From assembly GCF_001513745.1 (NCBI RefSeq), contig NZ_CP013382.1:930001-994000 (forward strand): a stretch of DNA of 64,000 nt, in the 5' to 3' direction. The first letter of the stretch is position 1. Each line of letters starts with the position of its first letter. Position numbers and translations under genes: made by a program. Of this stretch, positions 37,570 to 47,314 are shown one piece after another. This DNA is from Burkholderia humptydooensis (GTDB lineage Bacteria; Pseudomonadota; Gammaproteobacteria; Burkholderiales; Burkholderiaceae). The notes under the pieces were generated by a model that worked only from the letters and a program-made list of their open reading frames with translations, was not told the DNA's origin and did no database searches.

Positions 37570-39096
37570 TCAGCGCTTTTCGAGCTTGCCGACGAGCGAC
37601 AGCGTGAACGACGCGCCCATGTACTTGAAATGCGGCCGCACCTTCATGTCGACGCGGTACCAGCCCGGCTCGCCCTCGACGTCCGACACGAAGATCTCCG
37701 CCTGGCGCAGCGGCCGGCGGCTGCGCACGCCCTCGGTGGGGTTGTCCATGTCCGCGACGTACTGGCGGATCCACTGGTTGAGCTCCTGCTCGAGATCGCC
37801 GCGCTCCTTCCACGTGCCGATGTTCTCGCGCTGGATCACCTTGATGTAATGCGCGAGCCGGTTGACGACGAAGATGTACGGCAGTTGCGTGCCGAGCCGG
37901 TAATTCAGTTCGGCTTCCTTGCCTTCCTTGCCGATGCCGAAGAATTTCGGCTTTTGTGTCGAATTGGCGGAGAAGAACGCGGCGTTGTCGCTGTGCTTGC
38001 GCATCGTGAGCGCGATGAAGCCCTGCTCGGCGAGCTCGAACTCGCGGCGCTCGGAAATCAGCACGTCGGTCGGGATCTTGTTCTGGATCTCGCCCATCGC
38101 CTCGTATGCATAGAGCGGCAGATCGGCGACCGTGCCGCCGCCCTTCGGGCCGATCACGTTCGCGCACCAGCGGTAGTCGGCGAAGCTCGCGGTGAGCCGC
38201 GTCGCGAACGCGAACGCCGCGTTGCCCCACAGGAAATCCGCGTCGCCGCCATCGACGCGCTCGTCGTAGTTGAAGCGCTTGACGGGCGTCGTGTTCGCGC
38301 CGTATGGCAGCCGCAGCAGGAAGCGCGGCAGCGTGAGGCCGACGTAGCGCGCGTCCTCGCTTTCGCGAAACGCGTTCCACTTCGCGAATTGCGGCCCCTC
38401 GAACAGCGACGCCAGATCCTTCACGTTCGGCAGCTTGCCGAACGAATCGATGCCGAAGAACGCGGGGCCCGCCGCCGCGACGAACGGCGTGTGCGCCATC
38501 GCCGCCGTGCTCGCGGCGTATTGCAGCAGCTTGACGTCCTGCGCGCCCGGCCCGAACGTGTAGTTCGCGACGATCGCGCCGATCGGCTGGCCGCCGAACT
38601 GGCCGTACTCGGCCGTGTAGACCTTCTGGTACAGGCCGGATTTCGTGATGTCGGGCGAATCGTCGAAATCGTCGAGGAGCGCCGCCTTGCCGACGTCGAG
38701 GAACTGGATCCTGATGTTCTCGCGGAAATCCGTGCGCTGGACGAGGAACTTCAGCGAGCGCCACGTCGATTCGAGCTGCTGAAAATCCGGATCGTGGAGG
38801 ATCGCGTCGACCTGCCGGCACAGCTTGCGGTCGATCTCGGCGATCATGTCGTCGATCGTCGCCTGGCTCACGGTCTCGATCGGGCGCTTCGGTTTCGCCA
38901 GATGCGCGACGAATGCCTGGATGCCTTGGCGCGTGATCGGATACGCGTCCTCATCGCGCTTCACGCGCGCGGCCTCGATCAGCTCGTCGAGCAGCGACGC
39001 GGGGGAGTCGGGCGCCGCCGCGTGCGGCGCGTCGTCGTTCTTCGGGGATTGCAGGTGTTCGCCTTCCATGGTCGTCTGTTCCGTGTCGCGGTTCAT
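37570..39096 (-). CDS. tssC: T6SS sheath protein TssC (large subunit)
   Basis: A 508-residue contractile-sheath protein. Typical motifs are LLDELIEAARV, the WRSLKFLVQRTDF region, and the C-terminal RRPLRQAEIFVSDVEGEPGWYRV, which includes the ClpV-interacting surface region of the sheath. The ATG at 39096 overlaps the tssB stop by ATGA. TssB and TssC are made together and assemble as heterodimers. Confidence 0.95.
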   Translation of the reverse strand: MNRDTEQTTMEGEHLQSPKNDDAPHAAAPDSPASLLDELIEAARVKRDEDAYPITRQGIQAFVAHLAKPKRPIETVSQATIDDMIAEIDRKLCRQVDAILHDPDFQQLESTWRSLKFLVQRTDFRENIRIQFLDVGKAALLDDFDDSPDITKSGLYQKVYTAEYGQFGGQPIGAIVANYTFGPGAQDVKLLQYAASTAAMAHTPFVAAAGPAFFGIDSFGKLPNVKDLASLFEGPQFAKWNAFRESEDARYVGLTLPRFLLRLPYGANTTPVKRFNYDERVDGGDADFLWGNAAFAFATRLTASFADYRWCANVIGPKGGGTVADLPLYAYEAMGEIQNKIPTDVLISERREFELAEQGFIALTMRKHSDNAAFFSANSTQKPKFFGIGKEGKEAELNYRLGTQLPYIFVVNRLAHYIKVIQRENIGTWKERGDLEQELNQWIRQYVADMDNPTEGVRSRRPLRQAEIFVSDVEGEPGWYRVDMKVRPHFKYMGASFTLSLVGKLEKR

Positions 39097-39587
39097 TGGT
39101 CGTCGAGGCCGAGTTCGGTGAGCAGTTGCTTGCGCGCGCCCTTGTCGGCGACGATCTCCTGGATGCGCCTGCGAAAGCCCGGGATGTTGCCGAGCGGGCC
39201 CTTCAGCGCCTTCAGCGCGTCGCGCAGCGCGACGAGCTGCTTCAGTTCGGGCACCGTCTCGACGATCGCGTCGGGCGAGAAATCGTCGATCGATTCGAAG
39301 CCGAGCGCGACGGCCAGGCGTTCGTCTTCGCCCGCCTGATCGTCGAGCAGGTTCGGCACGCTCAGCGCGAGCCGAAGGCGCTGCGCCTTCATCACATCGT
39401 TGAAGTCGTCCTTGTCGACGTTCACGGGCGCGAGCTCCTCGAGCGGCGGCTTGTCGTCGGCCGTCGAGAATTCGCCGAGCACGAGCACCTTGAGCGGCAG
39501 CTCGACTTCCGCTTTCGCGTCGCCCGTGGCCGGGCGATAGACGATGTTGACCCGCTCTTTCGGCGCGACGGATCCGTTCGTTGTCAT
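39093..39587 (-). CDS. tssB: T6SS sheath protein TssB (small subunit)
   Basis: A 164-residue sheath subunit starting MTTNGSVAPKERVNIVYRPATGD, with the conserved LPLKVLVLGEFS strand and the C-terminal helical segment. GAAGAGGAG precedes the ATG. It is the first gene of the long minus-strand T6SS operon, divergent from virA across a 259-base region. Confidence 0.94.
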   Translation of the reverse strand: MTTNGSVAPKERVNIVYRPATGDAKAEVELPLKVLVLGEFSTADDKPPLEELAPVNVDKDDFNDVMKAQRLRLALSVPNLLDDQAGEDERLAVALGFESIDDFSPDAIVETVPELKQLVALRDALKALKGPLGNIPGFRRRIQEIVADKGARKQLLTELGLDDQ

Positions 39588-39702
39588 GTTGGGTTCTCCT
39601 CTTCGTTGTCGCTCGCGGGCGACGGTCGTGTCCGGATGCGCGCGGCGTTTTGCATGAAACGCTCAAAAGCCGCACCGGCGGGGCCAGTATCGAAGGAAAG
39701 AC

Positions 39703-39735
39703 GGAACCGGCGTTAGCCGCCGGGTTCCAATTTTT
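39703..39735 (+). terminator. Rho-independent terminator pointing into virA
   Basis: GGAACCGGCG pairs with the downstream CGCC-G-GGTTCC (one-base bulge, TTAGC-type loop) and is followed at once by AATTTTT (39729-39735). This is a standard intrinsic terminator on the plus strand. It lies 111 bases before the virA ATG and downstream of no plus-strand gene in the immediate vicinity. It would either block read-through into virA or act as an attenuator in a virA leader. Confidence 0.75.
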
Positions 39736-39846
39736 GGTCGCCGCGTGCCGCCTTCGTTGCGGATGAAAAGAACGGCGCGACGCATCGCCAAGATCGATTG
39801 ATGTCCGAAACAAAGACGGTTTAGTATTCGCCGACCGCTGAGACCT

Positions 39847-41679
39847 ATGCACGAAAATTCCATCGATGCCGGCCCGCCCGCGCGCGCCCGGCCCGCACGC
39901 ATCAAGCAGGCGTCGCGCCGCGCGCCGCGCCGCGGCGATCGCACATTCGCGCCGGGCGGCGCGCTGAACGCGGCGGGGCTGCTGCTGCTGCTGCTGTTCT
40001 ACGCGAATCATCTGCTGACGCGGCCGGGCGCATGCACGTCGCTCAATCACACGCTGTCGGCCGTCGTGTGGCCCGCCCCGGTACTGGGCATCGCGTTGCT
40101 GCTGCATTGCCGGCGGCCGCTCGCGTGGGGGCTCGGCGTGGTTTCGCTGTTCGTCACGCTGCTCGCCGCGGGCTCGCTCGATTGGGTGCCGTGGCGCGTC
40201 GACGCGTTGTTCGCGGCCGTCAACGCAATCGAGGCGGTCGCGGGCGCGTGGCTCGCGCGGCGCTACGTGAGCCCGGGCGGCGGCGTGGACACGCTGCGCG
40301 GCTTCGCGATGTTCGTGCTGCTGTTGCCGCTCGGCATGGCGGCGATGCATGCGACGCTCGCGGCGGCGATCCTGTCCGTGTGGCTGAACGATCGCGAGTG
40401 GCTGAACGAATGGTCGCGTGCGTATGCGGCAAACGCGCTCGCATTGCTCGCGTTGCTTCCGGCGCTTCTCACGTGGAACGCGCGCGCTTGCCGCGCGGCG
40501 TGGTCGCGCAGCCGGAATCAGTTGCCCGCGCTCGCGACCTTCGGTTCGCTGTGCTTCGCATCGATATGGGGCGACCAGGCCGAGGTCGCGCGCGCGTTGC
40601 TCGCGCTGTCGTTGTGCTGGGCCGGGATCGAGGGCGGTCTCGTGCTCGCGTCCCAGCTCAACGCGCTCGCGGCGATCGCCCTGATCGCGATGACGCTCGG
40701 CGGCCGCGGGCCGTATGCATTGCATTACGACGGTCACGGCGTCTGGGCGCTGCAGGTCGATCTGATCGGCGTCGCGATCCTGTCGATGTGCATCGCGATC
40801 GCGACGGGCGAGCGACGCCGGCTCGCGCGGCAGATCGAGCGATCGCGCAGGTTCGAGTCGCTCGGCTTCTTCGCGGGCGGGATCGTTCACGACTTCAACA
40901 ACGTGCTGACGACGATCGATTGCCATGCCGAATATGCCTCCGATCGGCTGGCGGGCGGCGCGCGCGCGGACGAGTCGATCGACGAAATTCATCGCGCGGT
41001 CGAGCGGGGGCGCGATCTGACGACGCAGATCCTGCTCGCCGCGCGCCGCGGCGAACCCGTGCTGACGCGGGTGAGCGTCGACGAGGTCGTCGACGACGCG
41101 CTCGCCGCGATGCGCGCGGCCGCCCTGCGCGGCATCGAGATCGTCCGGTGCGGCGATGACGCGTGCGGCGACGCGCGGCGTGACGATGCCCGTCACGTCG
41201 TATTCGCCGATCGCAGCCAGCTCGCGCGCGCGGTCATGAATCTCGTCGGCAACGCAGTGCGCGCGGCGCGCGCGACGGTCGTCGTGCGTGTCGGTGCGAA
41301 CGACGGTGCGAACGACGGCGGCGCGCCGGCCGCCGACGCATTCGATGTCGCGATCGGCGAGCCGTCGGTGCCGGGCGGCGTATGGATCGAGGTGAGCGAC
41401 GACGGCGACGGCATCGGCGTCGAGCCGCTCGACCGCATCTTCGAGCCGTTCTATTCAAACCGGTCCGGCGCGCCGGGCACGGGGCTCGGCCTGGCGATCG
41501 TCGCGGGCGCGGCGATCGCGCATCGCGGGCAGATCGCCGTCGCGACGGATCGCGGCGCGGGCAGCCGCTTCAGGCTCACATTGCCCGCGGCGCACGGGAC
41601 GGGCGAATCGGGCGCATCGGGCGCACCGGGAGAAGCGGACGCCGGCGCGCGCGGCGCAGTACAGGAGAAGAAACGATGA
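39847..41679 (+). CDS. virA: Sensor histidine kinase VirA of the T6SS/bim regulon
   Basis: A 610-residue membrane kinase. Residues 41-315 contain several membrane helices of a MASE1-like sensor region. They are followed by HisKA with GGIVHDFNNVL (His348) and HATPase_c with the N, G1 (DDGDGIG) and G2 (GTGLGLAIV) boxes. Published work shows VirA senses low-molecular-weight thiols such as glutathione in the host cytosol through a periplasmic Cys; Cys63 after the first helix is the likely equivalent here. The stop overlaps virG by ATGA. Two-component partner: VirG. Confidence 0.93.
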   Translation: MHENSIDAGPPARARPARIKQASRRAPRRGDRTFAPGGALNAAGLLLLLLFYANHLLTRPGACTSLNHTLSAVVWPAPVLGIALLLHCRRPLAWGLGVVSLFVTLLAAGSLDWVPWRVDALFAAVNAIEAVAGAWLARRYVSPGGGVDTLRGFAMFVLLLPLGMAAMHATLAAAILSVWLNDREWLNEWSRAYAANALALLALLPALLTWNARACRAAWSRSRNQLPALATFGSLCFASIWGDQAEVARALLALSLCWAGIEGGLVLASQLNALAAIALIAMTLGGRGPYALHYDGHGVWALQVDLIGVAILSMCIAIATGERRRLARQIERSRRFESLGFFAGGIVHDFNNVLTTIDCHAEYASDRLAGGARADESIDEIHRAVERGRDLTTQILLAARRGEPVLTRVSVDEVVDDALAAMRAAALRGIEIVRCGDDACGDARRDDARHVVFADRSQLARAVMNLVGNAVRAARATVVVRVGANDGANDGGAPAADAFDVAIGEPSVPGGVWIEVSDDGDGIGVEPLDRIFEPFYSNRSGAPGTGLGLAIVAGAAIAHRGQIAVATDRGAGSRFRLTLPAAHGTGESGASGAPGEADAGARGAVQEKKR

Positions 41680-42410
41680 ATGCGACAAGATCGCCGGCGG
41701 TGCTCGTCGTCGAGGACGACGAGCCGTTGCGGCGCGTGCTCTGCAATTACCTGTCGGGCCACGGCATGGCCGTGGACGGCGTGGGGACGGCGGCTGCGGC
41801 CGCCGATTCGGTCGAGCGGCGCGAATACGAAATGGTGCTGCTCGACCTCGGTCTGCCGGATGGAGACGGCATCGACGTGCTGCTGCGCTGGCGCGATTCG
41901 CAGCGCTTTCCGCTCATCTGCGTGACGGGCCGAAGCGAAGAGGCCGATCGCATCATGGGCCTCGAATTCGGCGCGGACGATTACGTCGTGAAGCCGTACT
42001 CGCTGCGCGAGGTGCTCGCGCGGATGCGCGCGCTGTGGCGGCGCGCCGAGCCGTCGACAACGCCCGTGCGGCGCGGCAGGCATCCGCGCGCATACCGTTT
42101 CGACGGCTGGACGCTGAACATGAACACGCGCCGGCTGTCGACGCGCGACGCGCAGGACGTTCCGCTGACAGTCGGCGAATTCAATCTGCTGGCGTTTTTT
42201 CTCGGCTCGCCGTCGCGCGTCGTCACGCGTGCGCAGTTGCTCGAGTGCACGCGCGCGTTCGACGACGTGTTCGATCGCGCGGTCGACGTGCAGATCTGGC
42301 GGCTGCGCAAGAAGATCGAGAAGAATCCGAAGCATCCCGAACTGATTCGAACGGAGCGCGGCGTCGGCTACTACTTCGCCGCGACGAACGTGGAGACGCT
42401 ATGGGAATGA
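41676..42410 (+). CDS. virG: Response regulator VirG (OmpR family)
   Basis: A 244-residue OmpR-type regulator. The receiver domain has phospho-acceptor Asp57 in VLLDLGLPDGDG and the Lys of VVKPYSLREV. The winged-helix output includes VDVQIWRLRKKIEKN and ERGVGYYF. ACAGGAGAAG precedes the ATG. It activates T6SS and bim transcription in this group of bacteria. The end overlaps the start of tssA. Confidence 0.94.
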   Translation: MNATRSPAVLVVEDDEPLRRVLCNYLSGHGMAVDGVGTAAAAADSVERREYEMVLLDLGLPDGDGIDVLLRWRDSQRFPLICVTGRSEEADRIMGLEFGADDYVVKPYSLREVLARMRALWRRAEPSTTPVRRGRHPRAYRFDGWTLNMNTRRLSTRDAQDVPLTVGEFNLLAFFLGSPSRVVTRAQLLECTRAFDDVFDRAVDVQIWRLRKKIEKNPKHPELIRTERGVGYYFAATNVETLWE

Positions 42411-44113
42411 GCGAACGGCCTCGGCCGGGCGGCGCGGCGCCGGTTGCGCGCCCGCCCGTGGATGTCGACGCGCTTGCCGCGCTGGGGCGCACGGACATCG
42501 ATCCAGCCGCGCCCGCGGGGGCCGACGTGCGCGCCGACGCGCGGTTCGATGCGCTGCACGCGGAACTCGCGAAGCTCGCATCGCCGGGCGCGAGCGGGCA
42601 CGTCGACTGGCGCTCGGCGATGAATCTCGCCGCCGGGCTGCTGCGCGATCGAGGCAAGGATCTGCTCGTCGGCTGTTATCTGGCGGGCGCGCTGCTGCAG
42701 ATCGGCGGCGCGGCGGGGCTGCGCTGCGGGCTCGAAGTCGTCGGCGATCTCGTCGAGCGTCATTGGGACGCGATGTCGCCGCCGGTGGCGCGGATGCGGG
42801 CGCGGCGCGGGGCGCTGCAATGGCTGCTCGATCGCGTCGACGCGACGCGGGACGCCGGCGCGGCCGCATGCGGCCGCGCTTGTCCGGCCGAACTGGTCGG
42901 GCAATTGCGCGCGGCCGCGCGGCGGATCGATGCGCTGCTGGCGGAGCGCGACGACGACGCGCCGACGATGCGCGCGGTGAATGCGTTCGCGGACCGGCTG
43001 CCGGTCGAGCCAGTCGAGTCGAACGCGATGGATGCGCCCGTCGCGGTGGGCGAGACTTCCGCGAGCCTCGCGGCCCGCTCCGCCGGGCAGGCATCAGTCG
43101 AGCCGGCCGATCGCACGGCGTTGCGCGCGAACGCCGACGCCGCCCGGCAACCGGCGTCGCTCGCCGATGCGGCCGGCCGCGAGCGCGCGCTCGCCGATGC
43201 GCTCGCGCAACTGCATCGCATCGCAGCGGCGTTCGCGCAAGCGGACTGGACGGACGTGCGCGGCGTCCGGCTGCGCCGCTTCGCGTGCTGGTCGAGCGTG
43301 CACACGCTGCCGGACACGGAAGCGGACAGCGGACGGACGCGGATCGCCGCGCCGAATGCGCAGATCGTCGACGTGGCGAAAGGCATCGACGTGCAAGGCG
43401 AGCCCGCGGATGCCGTCCGCTTCGCCGAAGAGCACGCGCAGGCGTTCCCGCTCTGGCTGGATCTACAGCGGATCGCCGCGCGCGCGCTCGCGCGCGGCGA
43501 CTGCGCCGACGCGCAACGCGAGGTGGAGGCGGCGGTTCGTGCGCTGCTCGCGCGGCTGCCGGGTCTCGATGCGCTGAAATTCGCGGACGGCACGCCGTTC
43601 GCCGACGACGCGACGCGCGCGTGGCTCGCCGGGCTTTCCGTGCAGGGCGGCGCGCGGAATGCGGCGGTGCCGCTTTCGTCTTCGCCGTCCTTGCCGATGA
43701 CGGGCGACCCGGATCGTGCGCAGGGCGATGCGCGCGAAGCGGCCGCCGACGACGCCATCGATCGTGCAAGCGCGCTCGCCGCAAGCGGCCGGATCGATCT
43801 CGCGCTACAAGCGATTCAGCAAGCGATCGATCGCGCGCCGGGCGCCGAACGCCGGTTGAGGGCGCGCATCCGGTTGTGCGAGCTCGCGCGCGATCATTGG
43901 GCGCATGAGATTCCCGACGCGCTCGCGCGCGGCGTGATCGAGCCGATCCGCCGGCACGACTTGCTCGCATGGGACTCCGAACTGGCGCTCGACGGCTTGT
44001 CGGTCGCGTATGCGCTGCTGATTCGGCGCGATCGCGATTCGGCGCACGCGCGGACGGTGCTCGACGAGATCGCGGGCGTCGACGCGGCGCGGGCGATGCG
44101 TTTGTCGATGTGA
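42401..44113 (+). CDS. tssA: T6SS TssA/ImpA-family protein
   Basis: A 570-residue ImpA-family protein that nucleates tube and sheath assembly. The conserved N-terminal ImpA region is seen as DWRSAMNLAAGLLRDRGKDLLVGCYLAGALL and LVERHWDAMSP. The C-terminal half (about 350-570) is the variable ring-forming helical part. GGAG (42392-42395) sits 5 bases before the ATG at 42401; an ATG at 42407 is the alternative. It overlaps virG, so it is expressed with the regulator rather than with the main T6SS operon. In the bimBCADE naming this position corresponds to bimE, by order only. Confidence 0.87.
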   Translation: MGMSERPRPGGAAPVARPPVDVDALAALGRTDIDPAAPAGADVRADARFDALHAELAKLASPGASGHVDWRSAMNLAAGLLRDRGKDLLVGCYLAGALLQIGGAAGLRCGLEVVGDLVERHWDAMSPPVARMRARRGALQWLLDRVDATRDAGAAACGRACPAELVGQLRAAARRIDALLAERDDDAPTMRAVNAFADRLPVEPVESNAMDAPVAVGETSASLAARSAGQASVEPADRTALRANADAARQPASLADAAGRERALADALAQLHRIAAAFAQADWTDVRGVRLRRFACWSSVHTLPDTEADSGRTRIAAPNAQIVDVAKGIDVQGEPADAVRFAEEHAQAFPLWLDLQRIAARALARGDCADAQREVEAAVRALLARLPGLDALKFADGTPFADDATRAWLAGLSVQGGARNAAVPLSSSPSLPMTGDPDRAQGDAREAAADDAIDRASALAASGRIDLALQAIQQAIDRAPGAERRLRARIRLCELARDHWAHEIPDALARGVIEPIRRHDLLAWDSELALDGLSVAYALLIRRDRDSAHARTVLDEIAGVDAARAMRLSM

Positions 44114-44290
44114 AGGGAAACGCGCGGGACGCGGCGCGGCAGGGCGCTTGCCCGTGCATGCGCCGAGCGTGCCGATGCGAAGCTGTGTCGTTCGCTCGCG
44201 TAACGGGGGCGCGGCGATCGCGCGAGAGGGGGCGGGGTTGTCGTTGCCGCGCATGCAGCGCGTGGCGTGCGGCGCGCGAAGAGCGAAGAG

Positions 44291-44340
44291 CGCGCCGCGA
44301 CGTGCCGCCGCCCGTAAGCGGTCGGGCACGTCGCGGCGCG
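44291..44340. terminator. 16-bp perfect hairpin between tssA and the bim genes
   Basis: CGCGCCGCGACGTGCC (44291-44306) is mirrored exactly at 44325-44340 around an 18-nt spacer. It separates two convergent operons, where a bidirectional terminator is expected. No T-run follows, so the call rests on stem strength and position. Confidence 0.55.
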
Positions 44341-44346
44341 AGCGGA

Positions 44347-44703
44347 TCAGGACATCCGGGAATCGGCGGCGGCCGGACCCGGCCGTAGCGCCTGTGCGGG
44401 CGCATGGCGCGCGCCGCTCGGCGCGGCGCATGCCGACGTGGCCGGGTCGGCGGACGGCGCCGCCTTGATCGTGTTGAAGATGCCCCAGCCGCGATTGATG
44501 TACACGCCGGTCTCGTGCTCGCCGCTCATCGACCGGATGCTCTCGTTGAACTCTTCCATGTAGGAGGGCCTGCCTTGCGAGGCCGACGCGCCGGCGTCGA
44601 CATGCGTGACGGGTGTGGGTTCGGCGTCGCGAGTGCAGCCGCCGAGGCTCGCGATCGACAACGCGAGCGCCGGGAGGGTTGATAGAAGGATCGGAAATTT
44701 CAT
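44347..44703 (-). CDS. Small lipoprotein downstream of bimA
   Basis: A 118-residue predicted lipoprotein. The signal peptide ends in the lipobox LGGC (Cys23), followed by a Thr/Pro/Ala-rich linker and a short conserved-looking core (SYMEEFNESIRSMSGEHETG). No known domain was recognised. It follows bimA with a 49-base gap on the same strand, so it is likely part of the bim operon. Its place in the published bimBCADE order would make it bimD. Confidence 0.75.
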   Translation of the reverse strand: MKFPILLSTLPALALSIASLGGCTRDAEPTPVTHVDAGASASQGRPSYMEEFNESIRSMSGEHETGVYINRGWGIFNTIKAAPSADPATSACAAPSGARHAPAQALRPGPAAADSRMS

Positions 44704-44752
44704 CGTGCCGTTTGCTTCCTTGACGATGTGTGCGATGCGCGCTTGCGGGCGC

Positions 44753-45835
<1,083 letters not shown>

Positions 45836-45883
45836 ACGGTGAGGATGTATAGAACCAATGAGGCGGATTGTCGGGTGGGGGAA

Positions 45884-47167
45884 TCAACTGGCGATAGCAG
45901 GAATCGATCGAATCGTGTGCTTGATTTGCTCGACGCTCACGAGCCGCGCACATTCGAACTGCCGCAACGTCCCCGCATGACGCGGGCACGCCGACGCATC
46001 GGCATCGTCGAAGTTCGCGCTTGCGTCGTTCCAGCAGCTATTGCACGCATGGAAATTGATCACGCGATACGGCGTGTCGAATTCGCTGACGGGATGCGTG
46101 AATCCGCTGATGAGCACGACGGGCGCGCCGGCCGCCCATGCGAGCCACGCGAGATCGCCGGGCACGCCGATCAGGCACGCCGCATGCCGCAGCCACCGCG
46201 CGCGCTCGGTCCACGGCGTGTCGGGTGGAAGAACGTGCGCGGCCTGCGCGAGCGCGCTGCTTTCGTCGACGACGTCCGGCGAAGGCGAATCGACGCAGAC
46301 GATCCGATAGCCGGCCGCCGTCAGAAACCGCTGCAAATCCCGCCAGCCGCCGGGCCGCTCCCAGCGCGCGCAGCGCAGCGCGCTTTGCGCGGCGATGCAG
46401 ACATAGCGGCCCGCGAGCGGCCGGCTGTCGTCGGCTAGCTCGATGCGCGGCGGCGCCTCGCGCGGATCGACGCCGAGCATGTACGCGGCGCTGCGGTGCG
46501 CGCCGACGAGTTGCGGCGCGCTTGGCTGGTACGCGCGCGCTTCGTCGCCGGAAAAGCGCCCGAGCCGGTACGTCGCGTAGTAGCACTCGGGCTTGACGAG
46601 CTCGGGCGTCACGAAATCGATGTCCGGGTGGCCCGGTTTGAGCAGTGAGATCAGCGGCGCCGGCATCGAGCACGTCAGCCTGCAGCGATGTTGCCGCTGG
46701 AATTTCACGGCATAGCCGAACCAGCCGAGCGCCTCGCCAAGCCGCCCCGCTTCGAACTGAATCAGCACGGGCTTGCCGTGCGCGTCGAACTGATGCTTGA
46801 AGACGCGCTTGCCGCCCGCGTCGATCTCGATCAGGAACGGCACGAAGTGCTTCCGCGTGCTCGTCACGACGCCCGCGCCGATCTGCGTGTCGAACAGCGG
46901 CATGTCGGTGTGCGCGTCGCGCAGGCGGACCGTCCAGTCTCCGTCCGGCAGCAGCACGCGGCAGCCGTCGTTGAAGTCGAAGCGCACGCCTTCGGTGCCG
47001 GACCACGTCGGCATGTCGGCGGGCGGCGTGAAGCCGCGCGCGTGCGTTCCGTTCGGCGCGGCTATCGGCTGCGGTGCGCACGGATGCGATCCTGAGAACG
47101 TGACCTTCGGCACGTCGTACGCGCTTCGTCTGGCGTTCGCATCGGAATACGAAAGAGAGGAGTGCAT
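45884..47167 (-). CDS. bimC: BimC, autotransporter-heptosyltransferase family
   Basis: A 427-residue protein of the bacterial autotransporter heptosyltransferase (TibC/Aah) family. In this group BimC is needed for polar BimA and actin motility. The glycosyltransferase-like core includes the GVPGDLAWLAWAAGAPVVL motif. The C-terminal iron-binding cluster is intact: Cys375 and Cys378 (CNSC), Cys394 (ACPRH) and Cys406 (FEC). It lies upstream of bimA on the same strand with a 48-base gap. Start at 47167. Confidence 0.85.
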   Translation of the reverse strand: MHSSLSYSDANARRSAYDVPKVTFSGSHPCAPQPIAAPNGTHARGFTPPADMPTWSGTEGVRFDFNDGCRVLLPDGDWTVRLRDAHTDMPLFDTQIGAGVVTSTRKHFVPFLIEIDAGGKRVFKHQFDAHGKPVLIQFEAGRLGEALGWFGYAVKFQRQHRCRLTCSMPAPLISLLKPGHPDIDFVTPELVKPECYYATYRLGRFSGDEARAYQPSAPQLVGAHRSAAYMLGVDPREAPPRIELADDSRPLAGRYVCIAAQSALRCARWERPGGWRDLQRFLTAAGYRIVCVDSPSPDVVDESSALAQAAHVLPPDTPWTERARWLRHAACLIGVPGDLAWLAWAAGAPVVLISGFTHPVSEFDTPYRVINFHACNSCWNDASANFDDADASACPRHAGTLRQFECARLVSVEQIKHTIRSIPAIAS

Positions 47168-47314
47168 GATGACAATCGTTGTTCGGTGGCGCGCCGCAAT
47201 GCGGGCGAAAAAGGCGCGTGCGTCTTGGTGCGGAACCGCGCGCGCGGCGATGGCCGTTGCACGGCGACGCTTTTCCGCTTGCGACGCAACGCGCAGGGAG
47301 GTCGTTACGTTCGA

